From: Acanthosepion lycidas
Taxonomy: Eukaryota; Mollusca; Cephalopoda; Sepiida; Sepiidae
Direction of reading: 5' to 3'
DNA: 64,000 bases
Assembly (NCBI GenBank): GCA_963932145.1
Contig: OZ010571.1
Span: 151,920,437-151,984,436, forward strand
Shown here: piece after piece, positions 34,973 through 45,584 of the stretch
How the letters are laid out: every line of letters starts with the position of its first letter
Position numbering within the stretch: the stretch's first letter is position 1
Notes under the pieces: generated by a model
Told to the model about the DNA's origin: nothing
The model's input: the letters and a program-made list of their open reading frames with translations, nothing else
Database searches by the model: none
Program-made: the position numbers and the translations under genes

Positions 34973-35514
34973 GGGTCAACGGATATTCACAAAAGAATAA
35001 TAATATCACTAAATACGCATTTGTCAGGACCGACTGCACGATTACCCAGCTAAAGGTCTCAGTTTTCCGGGTCACATCATCACTGGCGAGATGTGGCATT
35101 GCGAATAGAAATCGAAATCGAAACGCAAGTTTACAATGTTAAAATGTGAATTTCACATCAACATAAATGCGTGACCGAATCTGTTATATCGCGACGCTTA
35201 TTTCCTCTAATCTTGGAGCATCTCTTGCTAATTCTTTTCTCTTGAATTTACAGGCTATGGGCCTTTTTAACACAAGTTTTGAATCATAAACATTATAATT
35301 GATAAATCAAAAATACATAGAGAAAAGGCTAAAATAAAAGTAATGATATATGATAAAAAACACTCTGAAGGTATTTAAAAAGCGTGTGTGTTTAGGAGTT
35401 GGTGGCAAGATTAATAAAGACATGTTGTTGTAAAAAGAAGTTATAGGGGAAAATGTTGACATTAAACAAAATAGGAAAAGGGTCCAGAACACCATTTAAC
35501 ATTTACTTAAGAGA

Positions 35515-36350
35515 CAGGAACTGAGACTGGAAAATATATGATTCATAGAGAAGGTGCCACTGGTGTTGTTCTAGCAAAAGCCTTTAGTACTTTGAGAGAA
35601 TTTGATAGTATAGGCAGCTTTAAAGTTATTATTCTGGACAACACAAATACAAATACTGAATGTAAGGCAGGCCTTGTAAGTGCTATGAAGAAAATGCTGC
35701 ATTGAAAATGGCATACAGTTGGCTGTTCATTACCTCAGAATGAGCTACCATTCAAAGCTGTTTTTTAAAATGTTTATGGTACAAGAAGTCCGACTGCTTT
35801 TACAGGCCCACTTGGCAAATTATGTGAAATGGACTATCATGATTTGCCACACGTACAATTAATGAAAAACAATGGCCGTCTTGATAATGTGGAACCTATA
35901 GTAAAAATTGGGGTTCTAAACAAAGACCAAAGGTTCCTTTTGGAATATACCCGAGAGATTTCCAAAGGTAAACTCCACATTTTCTGCCTGGAAAAATGGA
36001 CCATTAAGTAATTCAAGATGGTTAACTTTAGCATTCAAATTACTGTGCATGTGGACCAGAGGTATATATCTTTCAGAACTCGATTACAAGCTTCATCAAC
36101 TTATTAAATCAATTATTGAAACGTGTGAAGTTCGTTGATTTGAGATTAAGGTGGATAGCAAATTCCATAATTAGCAGATGACCTAAAGGATTAAGTAACT
36201 GTCTGAAGAAATTCAAAATATTGCATTCAAGAATATCTAACATAATGCTTTTGCACTCTTAGCGGAGAATGTCTTGTATTTGATGATGAAGTCAGATGAA
36301 TTGGAAGTGAGAAAAGTAACTCTTAGAAAACTATATAAAATATACGGAAG
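35515..36350 (+). pseudogene. transposase-like multicopy invertebrate protein, broken
   Basis: The plus strand, through several stops, reads GATGVVLAKAFSTLREFDSI, FKVIILDNTNTNTECKAGLV, then NELPFKAVF, TAFTGPLGKLCE, DLPHVQLMKNN, NKDQRFLLEYTREIS, PLSNSRWLTLAFKLLCMW and LAENVLYLMMKSDELEVRK. The NELPFKAxF / SRWLT blocks recur in large families of transposon-derived proteins in invertebrates. I cannot name the superfamily. About 280 residues survive; no terminal repeats seen. Confidence 0.6.
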
Positions 36351-37130
36351 TATAAACTAATCTATCTTAATTTAAAGTGTAGTTTTGTAGTTAAAAAAAA
36401 TGTTCTCATTTGACGTCTGTACGTAAGAAGAGTCTCGTGTGGAAGCTATATATTGTTTTTTAAGCTGGCAAAAAAATTAACGCACAATCACGGCGTTCAT
36501 AGGACGTGAGTTGAGAAAAAAGATGGAGTGTACGAAAGACGGTGAGAGAAGAGGAAGTTAGTCTACAAACAGCAAAAACAATACAAATTAATCAGAATTA
36601 ACGTCCACTAAGGAATTTTAAGATAGTCTCTCGAATTTAAACTACAGTTTTTAAGTTCTATTCACTATAAAATAGAATTGAATTTTTATCCTTGCAATTC
36701 AAGCATCTCTTATAAATAAGACAAAATTAACGTTGCCTGATTTTCTTTCACATTCTTATTGTGTTGAAAGAGAATGAAACTAATATCTGAAGCTTACGGA
36801 TTTGAAGCAAGACAGACACATCCTTGTAAAAACATTATGTCGTTATCTAAAATCTTCCTTTGTTTTTAAAGGCTTTTACACTGAAAATTTTGATGTTATA
36901 ATCATATAAATATTTGGATTGAATTAATTTTACGTAATGAAAGATTTATTTCTTAAAATAATTTTTTTGATTTACTACTGAAATAACTACATTTTCAAAT
37001 CAGATTTTGCCAAAATGAATGGGCCGATATTTGTTTGCATTTCCTCAAAACAGATTGAATGCTATGAATCTAAACTTTGGTGTACGTTTTTATCTCATTA
37101 AGTCTAAGTTGATTAACGAAAAAAGTGTCA
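36351..37130. other. no gene recognised
   Basis: AT-rich; no frame assignable. Confidence 0.35.
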
Positions 37131-37134
37131 AATC

Positions 37135-38358
37135 AATCTACCCTAATATAATGGACTTCCGTCGGTTTCGACGTATGAGGATCTGCCAGCTTATTGATTC
37201 AGTTATGAAAGTTTATGCGATAATCTTAAGTGGCATTTAAGACCCGCTAGTGATTTACAAAGGAGGACACATATGGAGAAGGTGTGAGAATTGTGGGATG
37301 AGATCACTGTTAGATTGGCTGACCTTTTAGATCTTGCTGTCGCTTCTTGAAGATGATTCAGACAAGCAGATTGAAACTTGCTGAGTCCACTAAAACACGT
37401 TGATCTCCATCTACCCGCTCCAAAGTTAAGCGATCAATGGTGTTATGTGGTAGATTAACTGTTGCTGTTGAAAAGTTGCTTTTCAGTTTGTCTTTGTATC
37501 TTAGCCATGGGCGTCTTACATTCCTGTAGCCCTGATCTAACTGGCTGTATATTAGGATCTTGGGTATCCTGTCATCAGACATTATCAAGACATGACCAGT
37601 CCAGCGTAACTGAGACTGTATGATAAAAGTCTCGATTCCTCCAAAATTACACCTGCTAAACAGGTCTACGTTAGATGTCCTATCTTGAAGCTTAACTCCA
37701 CAGATTGCACGCAGACAGCTTTTATGGAAAACATCTAGCTGGCGTATATGGCACCTGTATGGAGTCCATGACTTTGAGCCATACAAAAGGATGGCAAGTA
37801 CAACAGCTCTGTAAACCCAAATTTTCGTATCCAGTCGAATATCCCGCTCATTCCACAAGAGATGGCGAAGTTTGCCGAAAGCACTGGTAGCCTTAGCAAT
37901 CCGGTGCAAGATTTCATCATCTAAAGTTCCACTATAATTGACTTTGCTTTTAAGTGAAAGACTTTACATAGTTCAGGGGTTTGTCTTCTACTCTCAATGG
38001 TCTATCTGGAAATTTGTAGACTGATGGTTTTTGTTTCTCACCACGCAATTGCTTCGGAGTAGGACAAGGTTGGTGCACAACTTCAGTTTTCTTTATGTTA
38101 AATGTAAGACCAAATGCTTTACATACAGCAGAGAAACGATTTATTAGGATGTTGGGCCTCCTCAAAGGATGTCGCTACAAGAGCGGCAGCATTAGCAAAC
38201 AACAAATCACGAATAATTTGTGTACGAAGGTGGGTCTTGGCTTTGAAGCGCTGATGATCGAAGAGACCACCAGTTGTTCGAAACTGAAACTTGACACCAC
38301 TCTCTGTGTCTGCAAATGCATATTTCAGCATCAGCGAGAAGAAAAGGTAAAAAAGGAC
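37135..38358 (-). pseudogene. LINE R (endonuclease/RT type), RT end to 3' terminus
   Basis: Minus strand: from about 38345, FADTESGVKFQFRTTGGLFD and IIRDLLFANAAALVA. The last is the RT catalytic block, normally ADDAALVA; both Asp are lost, so this copy is dead. VCKAFGLTFNIKKTEVVHQP (38110) and PLNYVKSFT (37950) follow; after a frameshift MHRIAKATSAFGKLRHLLWN, LLYGSKSWTPYRCHIRQLDVF, CLRAICGVKLQDR, SQLRWTGHVLIMSDDRIPK and GRPRLRYKD-like RRPWLRYKDKL. The 3' UTR ends near 37140, after CCTCATACGTCGAAACCGAC. A second copy of the last 250 bp is at 47607-47856. The 5' side is cut by a (TA)n. The clade is not certain. Confidence 0.85.
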
Positions 38359-38359
38359 A

Positions 38360-38360
<1 letters not shown>

Positions 38361-38405
<45 letters not shown>
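38361..38405. repeat. (TA)n microsatellite
   Basis: TA tract at the 5' truncation point of LINE R. A 40-bp direct duplication (ATCCATGGCAAC, AAGAAAAAGAGTC) follows at 38417-38490. Confidence 0.9.
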
Positions 38406-38408
<3 letters not shown>

Positions 38409-38490
38409 GACGAGAATATCCATGGCAACCAAGAAAAAGAGTCTTCAAAACGCTCATATCCATGGCAACAAAGAAAAAGAGTCATAAAGA

Positions 38491-39017
38491 GGCTCTGCTG
38501 AAAAAGCAGTTAGAAGAAGTCGCTCGGAAAAACAAAGATGGATTGCTACTAACGGACAGAAAGCTAAAAAATATAATCTTCTTTTATAGAATATTGCCTT
38601 CTACATTGAAATGTCTGAGATATCGCTCTCTATAAATTTCTTTCTTATGTGAACATTAATTCACTAAAATATTGAATTTAAAAGCATTTTATTTTATTCC
38701 ATCACACCTCAAAACTATCTCCACTCTTAAATCTATTTCCCTCAAGTTACAAATTAAATTGTTTTGTTATTGTTACCATCGTCTTATCTTCATCATTTAT
38801 TTGGATAAATCGTTGCTACGTTTATTTTTCTGTCTTCTTTCTTTTAACCAAATTTCTTCTGAATCTATGTTTATACCTGAACCACATCTCTGATCCAACC
38901 TGTATATAGAATATCCGACGTAAATATAGATTTTTTAATGACACAGCAGCCGAGGTCATCAGAGAAAATTCAAATATACTTCGAAGCTTCGCCACAATAT
39001 ATATATATATATATATA
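38491..39017. other. no gene recognised
   Basis: AT-rich, ending in a short (TA)n at 38999-39018. Confidence 0.4.
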
Positions 39018-39460
39018 TTAAAGACATTTTTTATGTTTAACGTTCTTTTTATAGATACAAGTATTTAAGTAAATGCTCTGTTTATAATAAACAGTATTAA
39101 ATAACATTTACAGGCCTGAATATCCGAGAAATTTTCATAGAAAATATTCGTCCTTGGACAGGATTCGAACCTGCATCCTATATGGAACCGTCATTTACGC
39201 TGACGTGCCTAACCGATCGGCCACCAAGAATTTACTGCTTATAAACTTGGTGGCCGATCGGTTAGGCGCGTAAGCGTAAATGACGGTTCCATATAGAATG
39301 CAGGTTCGAATCCTGTCCAAGGACGAATATTTTCTATGAAAATTTCTCGGACATTCAAGCCGGTAAATGTTATTTAATACTGTTTATTATAAACAGAGCA
39401 TTTACTTAAATACTTGTATCTATAAAAAGAACGTTAAACATAAAAAATGTCTTTAATAAA
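39018..39460. repeat. head-to-head pair of tRNA-derived SINE D
   Basis: Two nearly identical copies in opposite orientation: minus at 39018-39230 and plus at 39246-39460, about 15 bp apart. Each has a tRNA-like head with A box TGGCCGATCGGTTAGGC, like class II (Ser/Leu) tRNAs, and B box GGTTCGAATCC, with TGTCC after it. A tail of about 140 bp follows (TTTCTATGAAAATTTCTCGG, GTAAATGTTATTTAATACTG, CATAAAAAATGTCTTTAATA) and both ends run into (TA)n. Tail fragments occur at 34285-34378 and 49090-49212. The pair would fold into a long hairpin. Confidence 0.88.
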
Positions 39461-40167
39461 TATATATATATATATATTATATATATAAATATTGCGATCA
39501 TCAGGCAAACTGGTTTATTTTTAAAAAGTGGATCTATTTAAAGCTTATTGGTGTTTGATTACTTGCTAACTTTACCGTTTATCATAATTAATGATAAATA
39601 ATAATTATTAATATATCAATAATAATATCACAGTTATTACTACTATTACTATGATCACAATCGTCAATAATAGATCAGCAGTTAGCGTTGCTAAAAATAC
39701 AGACATCACCATCATCATGCCCACAAACAGAAAGAACCCAACTTAACCAACGTGGTTTTAGTGGACACAGATCAATGTCTACATGCGTGTATGTGTATGA
39801 GGAAGTGTGAGTTTGTCTGATGGCGCAGACGGCCGATCTAAAAAGCGTCAATACCACCGCCACCTGTTCTTTGTTGAGAAAACATTGCTTTATATGTAGA
39901 CGGTACAGTCCCGACACCGAAATAGAATTACATTGTGTATGTATGTATGCTCGAACGCATGGATGTGTAACATGGATTGTTTATATGGGCGTGCTTGGGT
40001 GAACTAAAATGCATACATCTGTATGCATGTGTGTCTAAACAAACACTGAAGAAAATTCCCCCCATTCCACCACACACAAATTATCAAATACATATATATT
40101 CCTTGTAGTAGATGCAGCAATTGAATGTTGGGTGTGTAAATTTGTTATTCGATCTCTTCCAAATGTT
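39461..40167. other. no gene recognised
   Basis: Short TA tracts at 39461-39487, then AT-rich DNA. Frames are short and unassigned. Confidence 0.35.
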
Positions 40168-40330
40168 GCAATGTAGGCCTGGTCCTACAGCTTTGGTTGG
40201 CGAGCAACCTTGGAAAACTAGCCTGGAGAAGGTTGGGCTCCGTCAGGCAATCTTGCCAAGGACACACCACTGCTACTCCAGCTGCAGTACATGTGGTGCC
40301 CATTCCACCCTAACTCGTTATAGAATTCGT
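40168..40330 (+). repeat. SINE B, tail variant 2 only
   Basis: Headless copy: AGGCCTGGTCCTACAGCTTT, GGAGAAGGTTGGGCTCCGTC, AATCTTGCCAAGGACACACC and ACTGCTACTCCAGCTGCAGT match the tail at 24440-24545 and, inverted, 5895-5930. Confidence 0.65.
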
Positions 40331-40334
40331 GATT

Positions 40335-40374
<40 letters not shown>

Positions 40375-40375
<1 letters not shown>

Positions 40376-40585
40376 GAAATAAAGACCACTTTTTTTACGC
40401 TGGATCATCAGATAGCACTTCCAAATCTGATGATCCAGCGTCCTTTAAAAGGGCTCTGGGGAAATTATTATTATAATGGAACCTTAAAGTGGTCTGTTTT
40501 TCTTTTAAATATTGGCTCTGGACTTACATTGATCTCTCAGGATTTCATCCTCCTTGGGATTACCCATACGGATTATCAAGTTTTT
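40375..40585 (+). repeat. Penelope-like 3' end with perfect hairpin
   Basis: A 17-bp perfect inverted repeat (ACGCTGGATCATCAGAT and its complement) lies at 40397-40443, inside outer arms AAAGACCACTTT/AAAGTGGTCT. The downstream part matches 28340-28465 (ATGGAACCTTAAA, TTCATCCTCCTTGGGATTAC, CCATACGGATTA), so it is the 3' end of the Penelope-like family. A (TA)n at 40339-40371 precedes it. Confidence 0.65.
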
Positions 40586-40603
40586 CATAATTTAAATATA
40601 TAT

Positions 40604-40985
40604 AGAGAGAGAGAAATTATAAAGGGGGTTTGAATAATCATAATTAAGTAATTAATCGAGTCTAGAAGAATCCTCAGCAGAATGCAGGAAACATTGGAAG
40701 GCCGTTTCGTCCTATTGCGGGACTCATCAGCATGGCGCATCCACTACCAAGAATCGAACCCGGGCCGTCATGATATGACGTAAGCATCATACCCCCTAGA
40801 CCAACGGAGCTCGGTGACGAAAAGTTAACAAACTAGACTCGATATATCGCCTTCAATTTACAAATTACGTTGTGTGACTCATGTATTCTACTCGTGGGGG
40901 CACAGTCCGTTGGTACAAGTCACGTCTTCTATCCCAAAACTGCTCCATCTAGAGCATTAGAACCGGTTCAAGCAAGGATATATAT
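40604..40985 (-). repeat. SINE H: tRNA-like head plus hammerhead ribozyme, copy 1
   Basis: On the minus strand the unit starts near 40985 with a 5' part (TCTAGATGGAGCAG-like, GAGTCTAGTTTG). The tRNA-like head at about 40816-40742 has A box TGGTCTAGGGGGTATGAT, as in tRNA-Pro, and B box GGTTCGATTCT. The hammerhead core is at 40730-40705. The tail includes CTGCATTCTG, TCTTCTAGACTCGATTAAT and TAATTATGATTATTC. At about 40986-41030 the next unit's tail (GAAATTATTAG, AGGAGGATTTAATGAGTC) begins again before a (TC)n, so the unit was tandem with a period near 380 bp. Confidence 0.82.
40695..40738 (-). ncRNA. hammerhead ribozyme core, canonical
   Basis: CUGAUGA (40730-40724), stem II GUCC (40723-40720), 7-nt loop, GGAC (40712-40709), GAAA (40708-40705), then CGGCC. 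The catalytic heptamer, the G-C pair next to it and GAAA are all canonical, with stem II as in schistosome Sm-alpha hammerheads. Stem I (GCCAUG against CAAUG) and stem III (ACGGCCUU) carry mutations relative to 45631-45673, so this copy may be weak. Confidence 0.75.
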
Positions 40986-41031
40986 AGAGAGAAATTATTA
41001 GAGTGATTTCAATTATTAGGAGGATTTAATG

Positions 41032-41033
<2 letters not shown>

Positions 41034-41108
<75 letters not shown>
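41034..41108. repeat. (TC)n and (TA)n microsatellites
   Basis: TC tract to about 41071, then a TA tract to 41107. Confidence 0.95.
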
Positions 41109-41112
<4 letters not shown>

Positions 41113-41670
41113 GTTTCATTAGATAATATAGACAAGTGTTGTCTATTTATTTCATGTCAATTTTTTTCGTGACATCTGATAATTTTAATCAGATTATTGT
41201 TTAACGAAGAAAGGAATTCACAATAGTGATCCATATTATTTTCTAATCATATTGATTTCTAAGCAAAGATAAACACGCGCATATAAGACACTAGAAGCGA
41301 AAATCGCACCGCATCTCAATACTTCCACAATTCACTCTCGTCTGATCATGTGACGTCATGAGATGCGGTGCGATTTTTGCTTCTAGCGTCTTATATGCAC
41401 GTGTTTATCGTTGCTTAGAAATCATCTATGTAAACATTGACAGACTATCATCACTGTCTTGTCCGTATATTGTTTAATATGTTGTAATTGACATCTTTGA
41501 TAATGGCTTAAGTAAGCCGAAAGCTTAGATTGTATTAAAAAATATGGATCACTATTGTGAATTTCTTTCTTCGTTCAACGATAAATGTTATTAAACTTAT
41601 CAGATGTTACGAAAAAAATTTACCTAAAATAAATAGACAACACTTGTCTGTATTATTTAATGAAACGTGT
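41109..41670. repeat. large foldback element with an extra hammerhead-like segment in one arm
   Basis: Left arm about 41109-41316, right arm 41361-41670, loop about 45 bp. Arms are about 85-95 % complementary by eye (ACACGTTTCATT with its complement at the ends; AGATGCGGTGCGATTTTTGC at the inner edge). The right arm carries about 100 bp (roughly 41440-41545) absent from the left arm. No coding frame. Confidence 0.85.
41493..41530 (+). ncRNA. hammerhead-like motif, UUGAUAA core
   Basis: Stem I AUCU (41493-41496), UUGAUAA (41497-41503), an unpaired U, stem II GGCUU/AAGCC with loop AAGU, GAAA (41519-41522), palindromic AGCU stem III, U (41526), AGAU (41527-41530) pairing fully with stem I. Same U3/A8 heptamer as 51737-51743. 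Confidence 0.5.
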
Positions 41671-41699
41671 ATAAATGAAAAGATGCTGCCTAAATACAC

Positions 41700-41702
41700 A
41701 CA

Positions 41703-41736
<34 letters not shown>

Positions 41737-41744
41737 GGAGGGAA
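41700..41744. repeat. (TA)n(GA)n microsatellite
   Basis: TA tract followed by a GA tract. Confidence 0.9.
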
Positions 41745-43150
41745 TTATATATAGATAGAAGATGGTGATTGACGTTGCGTTTAAATTTTGAAGGTTACAG
41801 TTATCAAGGAAGCAAGTAAACGGAAAGGAGTACCACCGACGGGAAGTGCGAGAAAAGAAACTGATGGATTAAATTCACGTAGTCCGGGCACCAGTCAAAA
41901 AAGCTTGTCGGAGCAGTTGCCATCAAAATATTTGTAGAAATTACAGTGTGAAGCCACGTCACGTCGTGATGACAAGTGAAGTCGAGATGACAAGTGAGGA
42001 TTGATTACATTACAGATCCTTCTTTGGATTTCTTCAAGAATCTCGAGATGAGTAGCAGAAACACCTGATCTAATATGGCAACAGTATTCAATGTACGTAC
42101 TAATGGTAGATTTGTAAATGTGCAAAATGGACTCCGAAGAGATAAAACCTTCTGGCACGGCACAGTGATTCAACTTTCCTTGCATTAGATGCAGCTATTG
42201 ATTCGATGTAGTCTTTCCACTTCAGTCAGTTAAAAACCTGAGTCTAATATCAGCCATGCTGATGGCGGACAGGAAAGTTTCTCTATGACAGTTAAGTGAG
42301 AGGAGTTTCGTTTAGAAGGCATTAAAATTTACGAGCCATTTCCTGCTCCAGTAACCATGATTGGGGGTTCTTTTCAAGAGCAGCGACCTGGTTAAAGTTG
42401 TCAGCTCTGGCGGATTTGCTAATGAGGCAGAAGTAAATGGTAGTTCCATCTGCATAAATGTCTACTTGGGAACTGATGACAACAGGAAGATCATTGAAGA
42501 AGATCAGAAACAGAAAAGGCGTAGGACACAGTATAGAGACTTGAGGGACAGCAGTGATCGTGTGAAAAGATCTGGCAGCGAACCCGTTTAAAACGACCTT
42601 CATTTCATGATTTAATAGGAACGATTGAATTAAATCAAACAATCGTCCAATAATACCGTAGCCCTAGGGCTTACATAGAAGATTAGCGTACTAAACCCAC
42701 GCTATTGAGATATCTAGAGCCACAGATCCAACTTCGCCGTTATTATCAAGAATTTGATACACATATTCAGTGATGGCCGTTAGCACATGGCGGTGGAACT
42801 GGAAAAAGGGAAACCATATTTTTTTGTTGGAGAGAAGGTTGTGAGAGGCAAGATACTTAACCACTTCAGCATTGATTAAAGTCTCGAATTTAAGCGTCAG
42901 GAGACAAATAAGGCGATAGTTAGAGGGGTCAGAAAGTTCTCCAGAGTTCTTAAAAATTAGAACTACAGAAGACTTCCAACAAGCTGAAGCAAGAAGCAGT
43001 GAAGCAATAGTTGTAGAGTTTGAAGAGAACTTAAGCCAGCTTGGAAACATTTCATTTGGACGATGGTTAGGACCCCATCACCTCCTCTTGCCTTATAGGA
43101 GTCTAATATAGAAATGACGTCAGAGGCCAGTGACGGGGTTATGTGCATAT
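41745..43150 (-). pseudogene. LINE family A (CR1/Jockey-like), RT to C-terminus
   Basis: The longest copy of family A, minus strand. From 43140: DVISILDSYKARGGDGV, the region before RT, then KSSVVLIFKNSGELSDPSNYRLICLL and YLASHNLLSNKKIWF. 42642-42322 holds SFLLNHEMKVVLNGF, AVPQVSILCPTPFLFLIFFN and QVDIYADGTTIYF; the catalytic YADD has become YADG. 42185-41895 holds ESILHIYKSTISTYIEYCCHI and LEILEEIQRRICNVINPHL, then NFYKYFDGNCSDKLF. The end near 41750 repeats the NSFFSRTSRLW-type block. Breaks near 42670 and 42320. The RT is inactive by sequence. Fragments of the same family occur at six other sites in the window. Confidence 0.85.
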
Positions 43151-43455
43151 CACTCAGTAGAACCTCTGTCCTATTGTGGATATCACTACATATATATGTG
43201 TGCGTGTGTGTGTGTATTTAGGCAGCAATCCTTCTTTCATGCACATTTCATCAAATACGACAGACAATGTGCTTTTATTTAGTTTTTTATACAATTTCTC
43301 ATGCGATCTAATAATTTTTTTTTCTTTTCGGATGATAAATTATATAAGAACTCGCAATGTCTTCCATTATAACTATACTTTATCTTAGCATATAACTATA
43401 AAATTGTACTTTATTTTCTCATATCTTTAAACGATATGTGATCACACACACACAC
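43151..43455. other. no gene recognised
   Basis: AT-rich with short (TG) and (CA) runs. Confidence 0.4.
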
Positions 43456-43845
43456 ACGTATGAGGGTCAAGCAGATCAGTTCCTAGGGACCGACAGCCCG
43501 ACACCAGCACATGAGATTTGATTATACTGGTGAAGGTTTCATACAGAACTATCCACACTTTGTGAAGGCCCGAATACAGAGACCCGATGTACTACGTGCC
43601 ATAAGGTCTCCAAACGACACTCCGCAGGTTTTGAATTCAGAGTTGTCCTTCTCCTAGACCAGTTGCTATCCAAGGCTACAGAACCCCGTCTGTCCTGATA
43701 TTTATCCATAGCTGGGAGAGAAGAAGAGGATCCATACCTTTCCCAAGGGTATTATTATCACATAAGTGAATGTACTGGATTCGACTCGAATTCGAAATCG
43801 ACTTTCCGATTCCTCATTCCAAGCCGCTAACCATATAGCTATTGA
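43456..43845 (-). repeat. tRNA-derived SINE, family B, tail variant 1
   Basis: Minus-strand copy with head near 43845 (B box region GAATTCGAGTCGAATCC) and the variant-1 tail ending CTGCTTGACCCTCATACG, then a (TG)n instead of the last 20 bp seen at 15885. Confidence 0.78.
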
Positions 43846-44231
43846 AGTTGGTGCCAGCATGTTTTAAGTACGATATTGCAGTCGAGAACAGGTAAACACT
43901 AGTTTTGAGGAAAGCTATATCAATCTTCAAAACTTATATGTTGCAATTTGCGATCATAAAACTTTGCCTGTTCATACCTGCAGTGTTTTAATCTACTTAC
44001 GATGACAGACAGGCAACGCTCCTCTCCTTCCTATAATCCTCTTTTCCAAAGCGGTTAAATGCTTCTTTATTCATGTCAGTGAACTATGTCTATACAGAAG
44101 TGAATCGTGTGCTTTTACGCGGAGGAGTGTCCGGGTTTATGAGCTCACAAAAGCATTAATGATTCAGTGTCCGATAGTTTAATTTGAAAACGCACTAACA
44201 CCTTGTGACATTATATCTTATTTACTTCACG

Positions 44232-44309
<78 letters not shown>

Positions 44310-44734
44310 AAAATATCGTTTTAAGGTATGCAAAAATAAAATGAATTTTATAGTTATATGCTAAGATAAAATAGTTATAATGTAAGCTATATCACGGGTA
44401 AAATTACTCAATATCTGGGACAATGCGTGTATATGTAGGGAGACCACAGTAGTTTTCCCTTGGGTTGATCTCATGGGAGTTCGGCCCCTTTACAGAGGAG
44501 AACTCTTCTGTCCCTTTTTAGTTTTTTTTTCCGTTTTTTTTTTCTCTTCACCTTCCTTTACTTCACCAGGGCGTCCACACACGTGGAAACCGATCAACAT
44601 GTGCACGGTCTATCCAAAGAAAAAAGTTATTTCTATTCACTTATCTACGGACGATCAAAGCCCATAAAGTTGGTATGTTATTTCTTTGTTCTCGTTCAGT
44701 AAACCTCCTCGTCCCTTTGGGAAAATATGGACAA
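43846..44734. other. (TA)n and unassigned DNA
   Basis: A TA tract of about 36 units at 44235-44306. The stretch 44400-44690 is less AT-rich with T-runs and an unassigned short frame. Confidence 0.45.
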
Positions 44735-45250
44735 TCATTTGTTTTGGGGCATATTGTTATAGTGGAACACACCTATTCTATAGACTCTCCCACCTATAAT
44801 AAGTAGGAGTAGTAGCAGTCGCTCAGGGAGTCGGTCAGTCAGTCGACTGACTGTTCGGTTGACACTCTGTCTTCGGGCGGGGAAGAACCTGAAGGAGGCT
44901 ACGCCGAAGGGCGGATTCTCTTTCGGGGAGGTAAACCGGCCTTGAAAGCGTTTATACAGGTTCAATGGGCATATTTTTGGCCGAGCCCACGGGCTCGGAG
45001 ATCCCACGTTAAACCGGCCTTGTGCCACATGATGCCCTCGAGCGGGGGTGACTAAATACCGTCGGTCTGTGGGTCGGTCAGTCAGTCGATGCCGGACGAC
45101 CGTTAGTCGGATATTAAAGTATCAGCCACCACAACTAGATTACTGCGTCATTACCTATTATATCAAGTTCCTAACGTGTTGTACGTCGAACCTATTTTAG
45201 GAGCGACTTAATACAAATACAAGCCTCCACTGTGAAATCACTCTACAACA
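44735..45250. other. GC-richer block, possible LTR or island
   Basis: GTCAGTC-type repeats (GGTCAGTCAGTCGACTGACTG at about 44833; again near 45070), a palindrome CCGAGCCCACGGGCTCGG at 44982-44999, and GC content well above the flanks. No coding match. It could be part of an LTR retroelement; I cannot place ends. Confidence 0.35.
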
Positions 45251-45542
45251 CATATGTAAATCTTTTTAATATATGAATGTAAGTTGTTTGCCTTATTAAA
45301 TATTTTGTTTGTTATGGTCGTATTTCTCGTCTTTCTCTATTCGTATTCAGTGTTAGTGTATCAATGGCTACACTAATGATAATATTAGTATCGGTGTGCT
45401 TCTGGAAGACTAAAACATGTTATTCTTCCTAACACAAAATAGTCGGTAAACTCTGTGTGGCCAATAACCAATACTAATATATATAAGAGTAGACTATGAG
45501 GTCAACATTGAATGGCGACAATCTGTCTCATGTTTGAACACA

Positions 45543-45582
<40 letters not shown>
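45251..45582. other. AT-rich DNA and (TA)n
   Basis: Nothing recognised before a TA tract at 45548-45582. Confidence 0.45.

Positions 45583-45584
<2 letters not shown>

Noticed and set aside
39246..39322. Possible functional tRNA gene (good A and B boxes)
   Set aside because: The acceptor arms do not close, the anticodon arm is not a clean stem, and a non-tRNA tail shared by dispersed copies follows; it is a SINE head. The same holds for the heads of families B, C, H and T.
40425..40450. CTGATGATCC at the Penelope-like hairpin as a ribozyme core
   Set aside because: There is no GAAA at the right place after the hairpin; listed only as a possible half motif.
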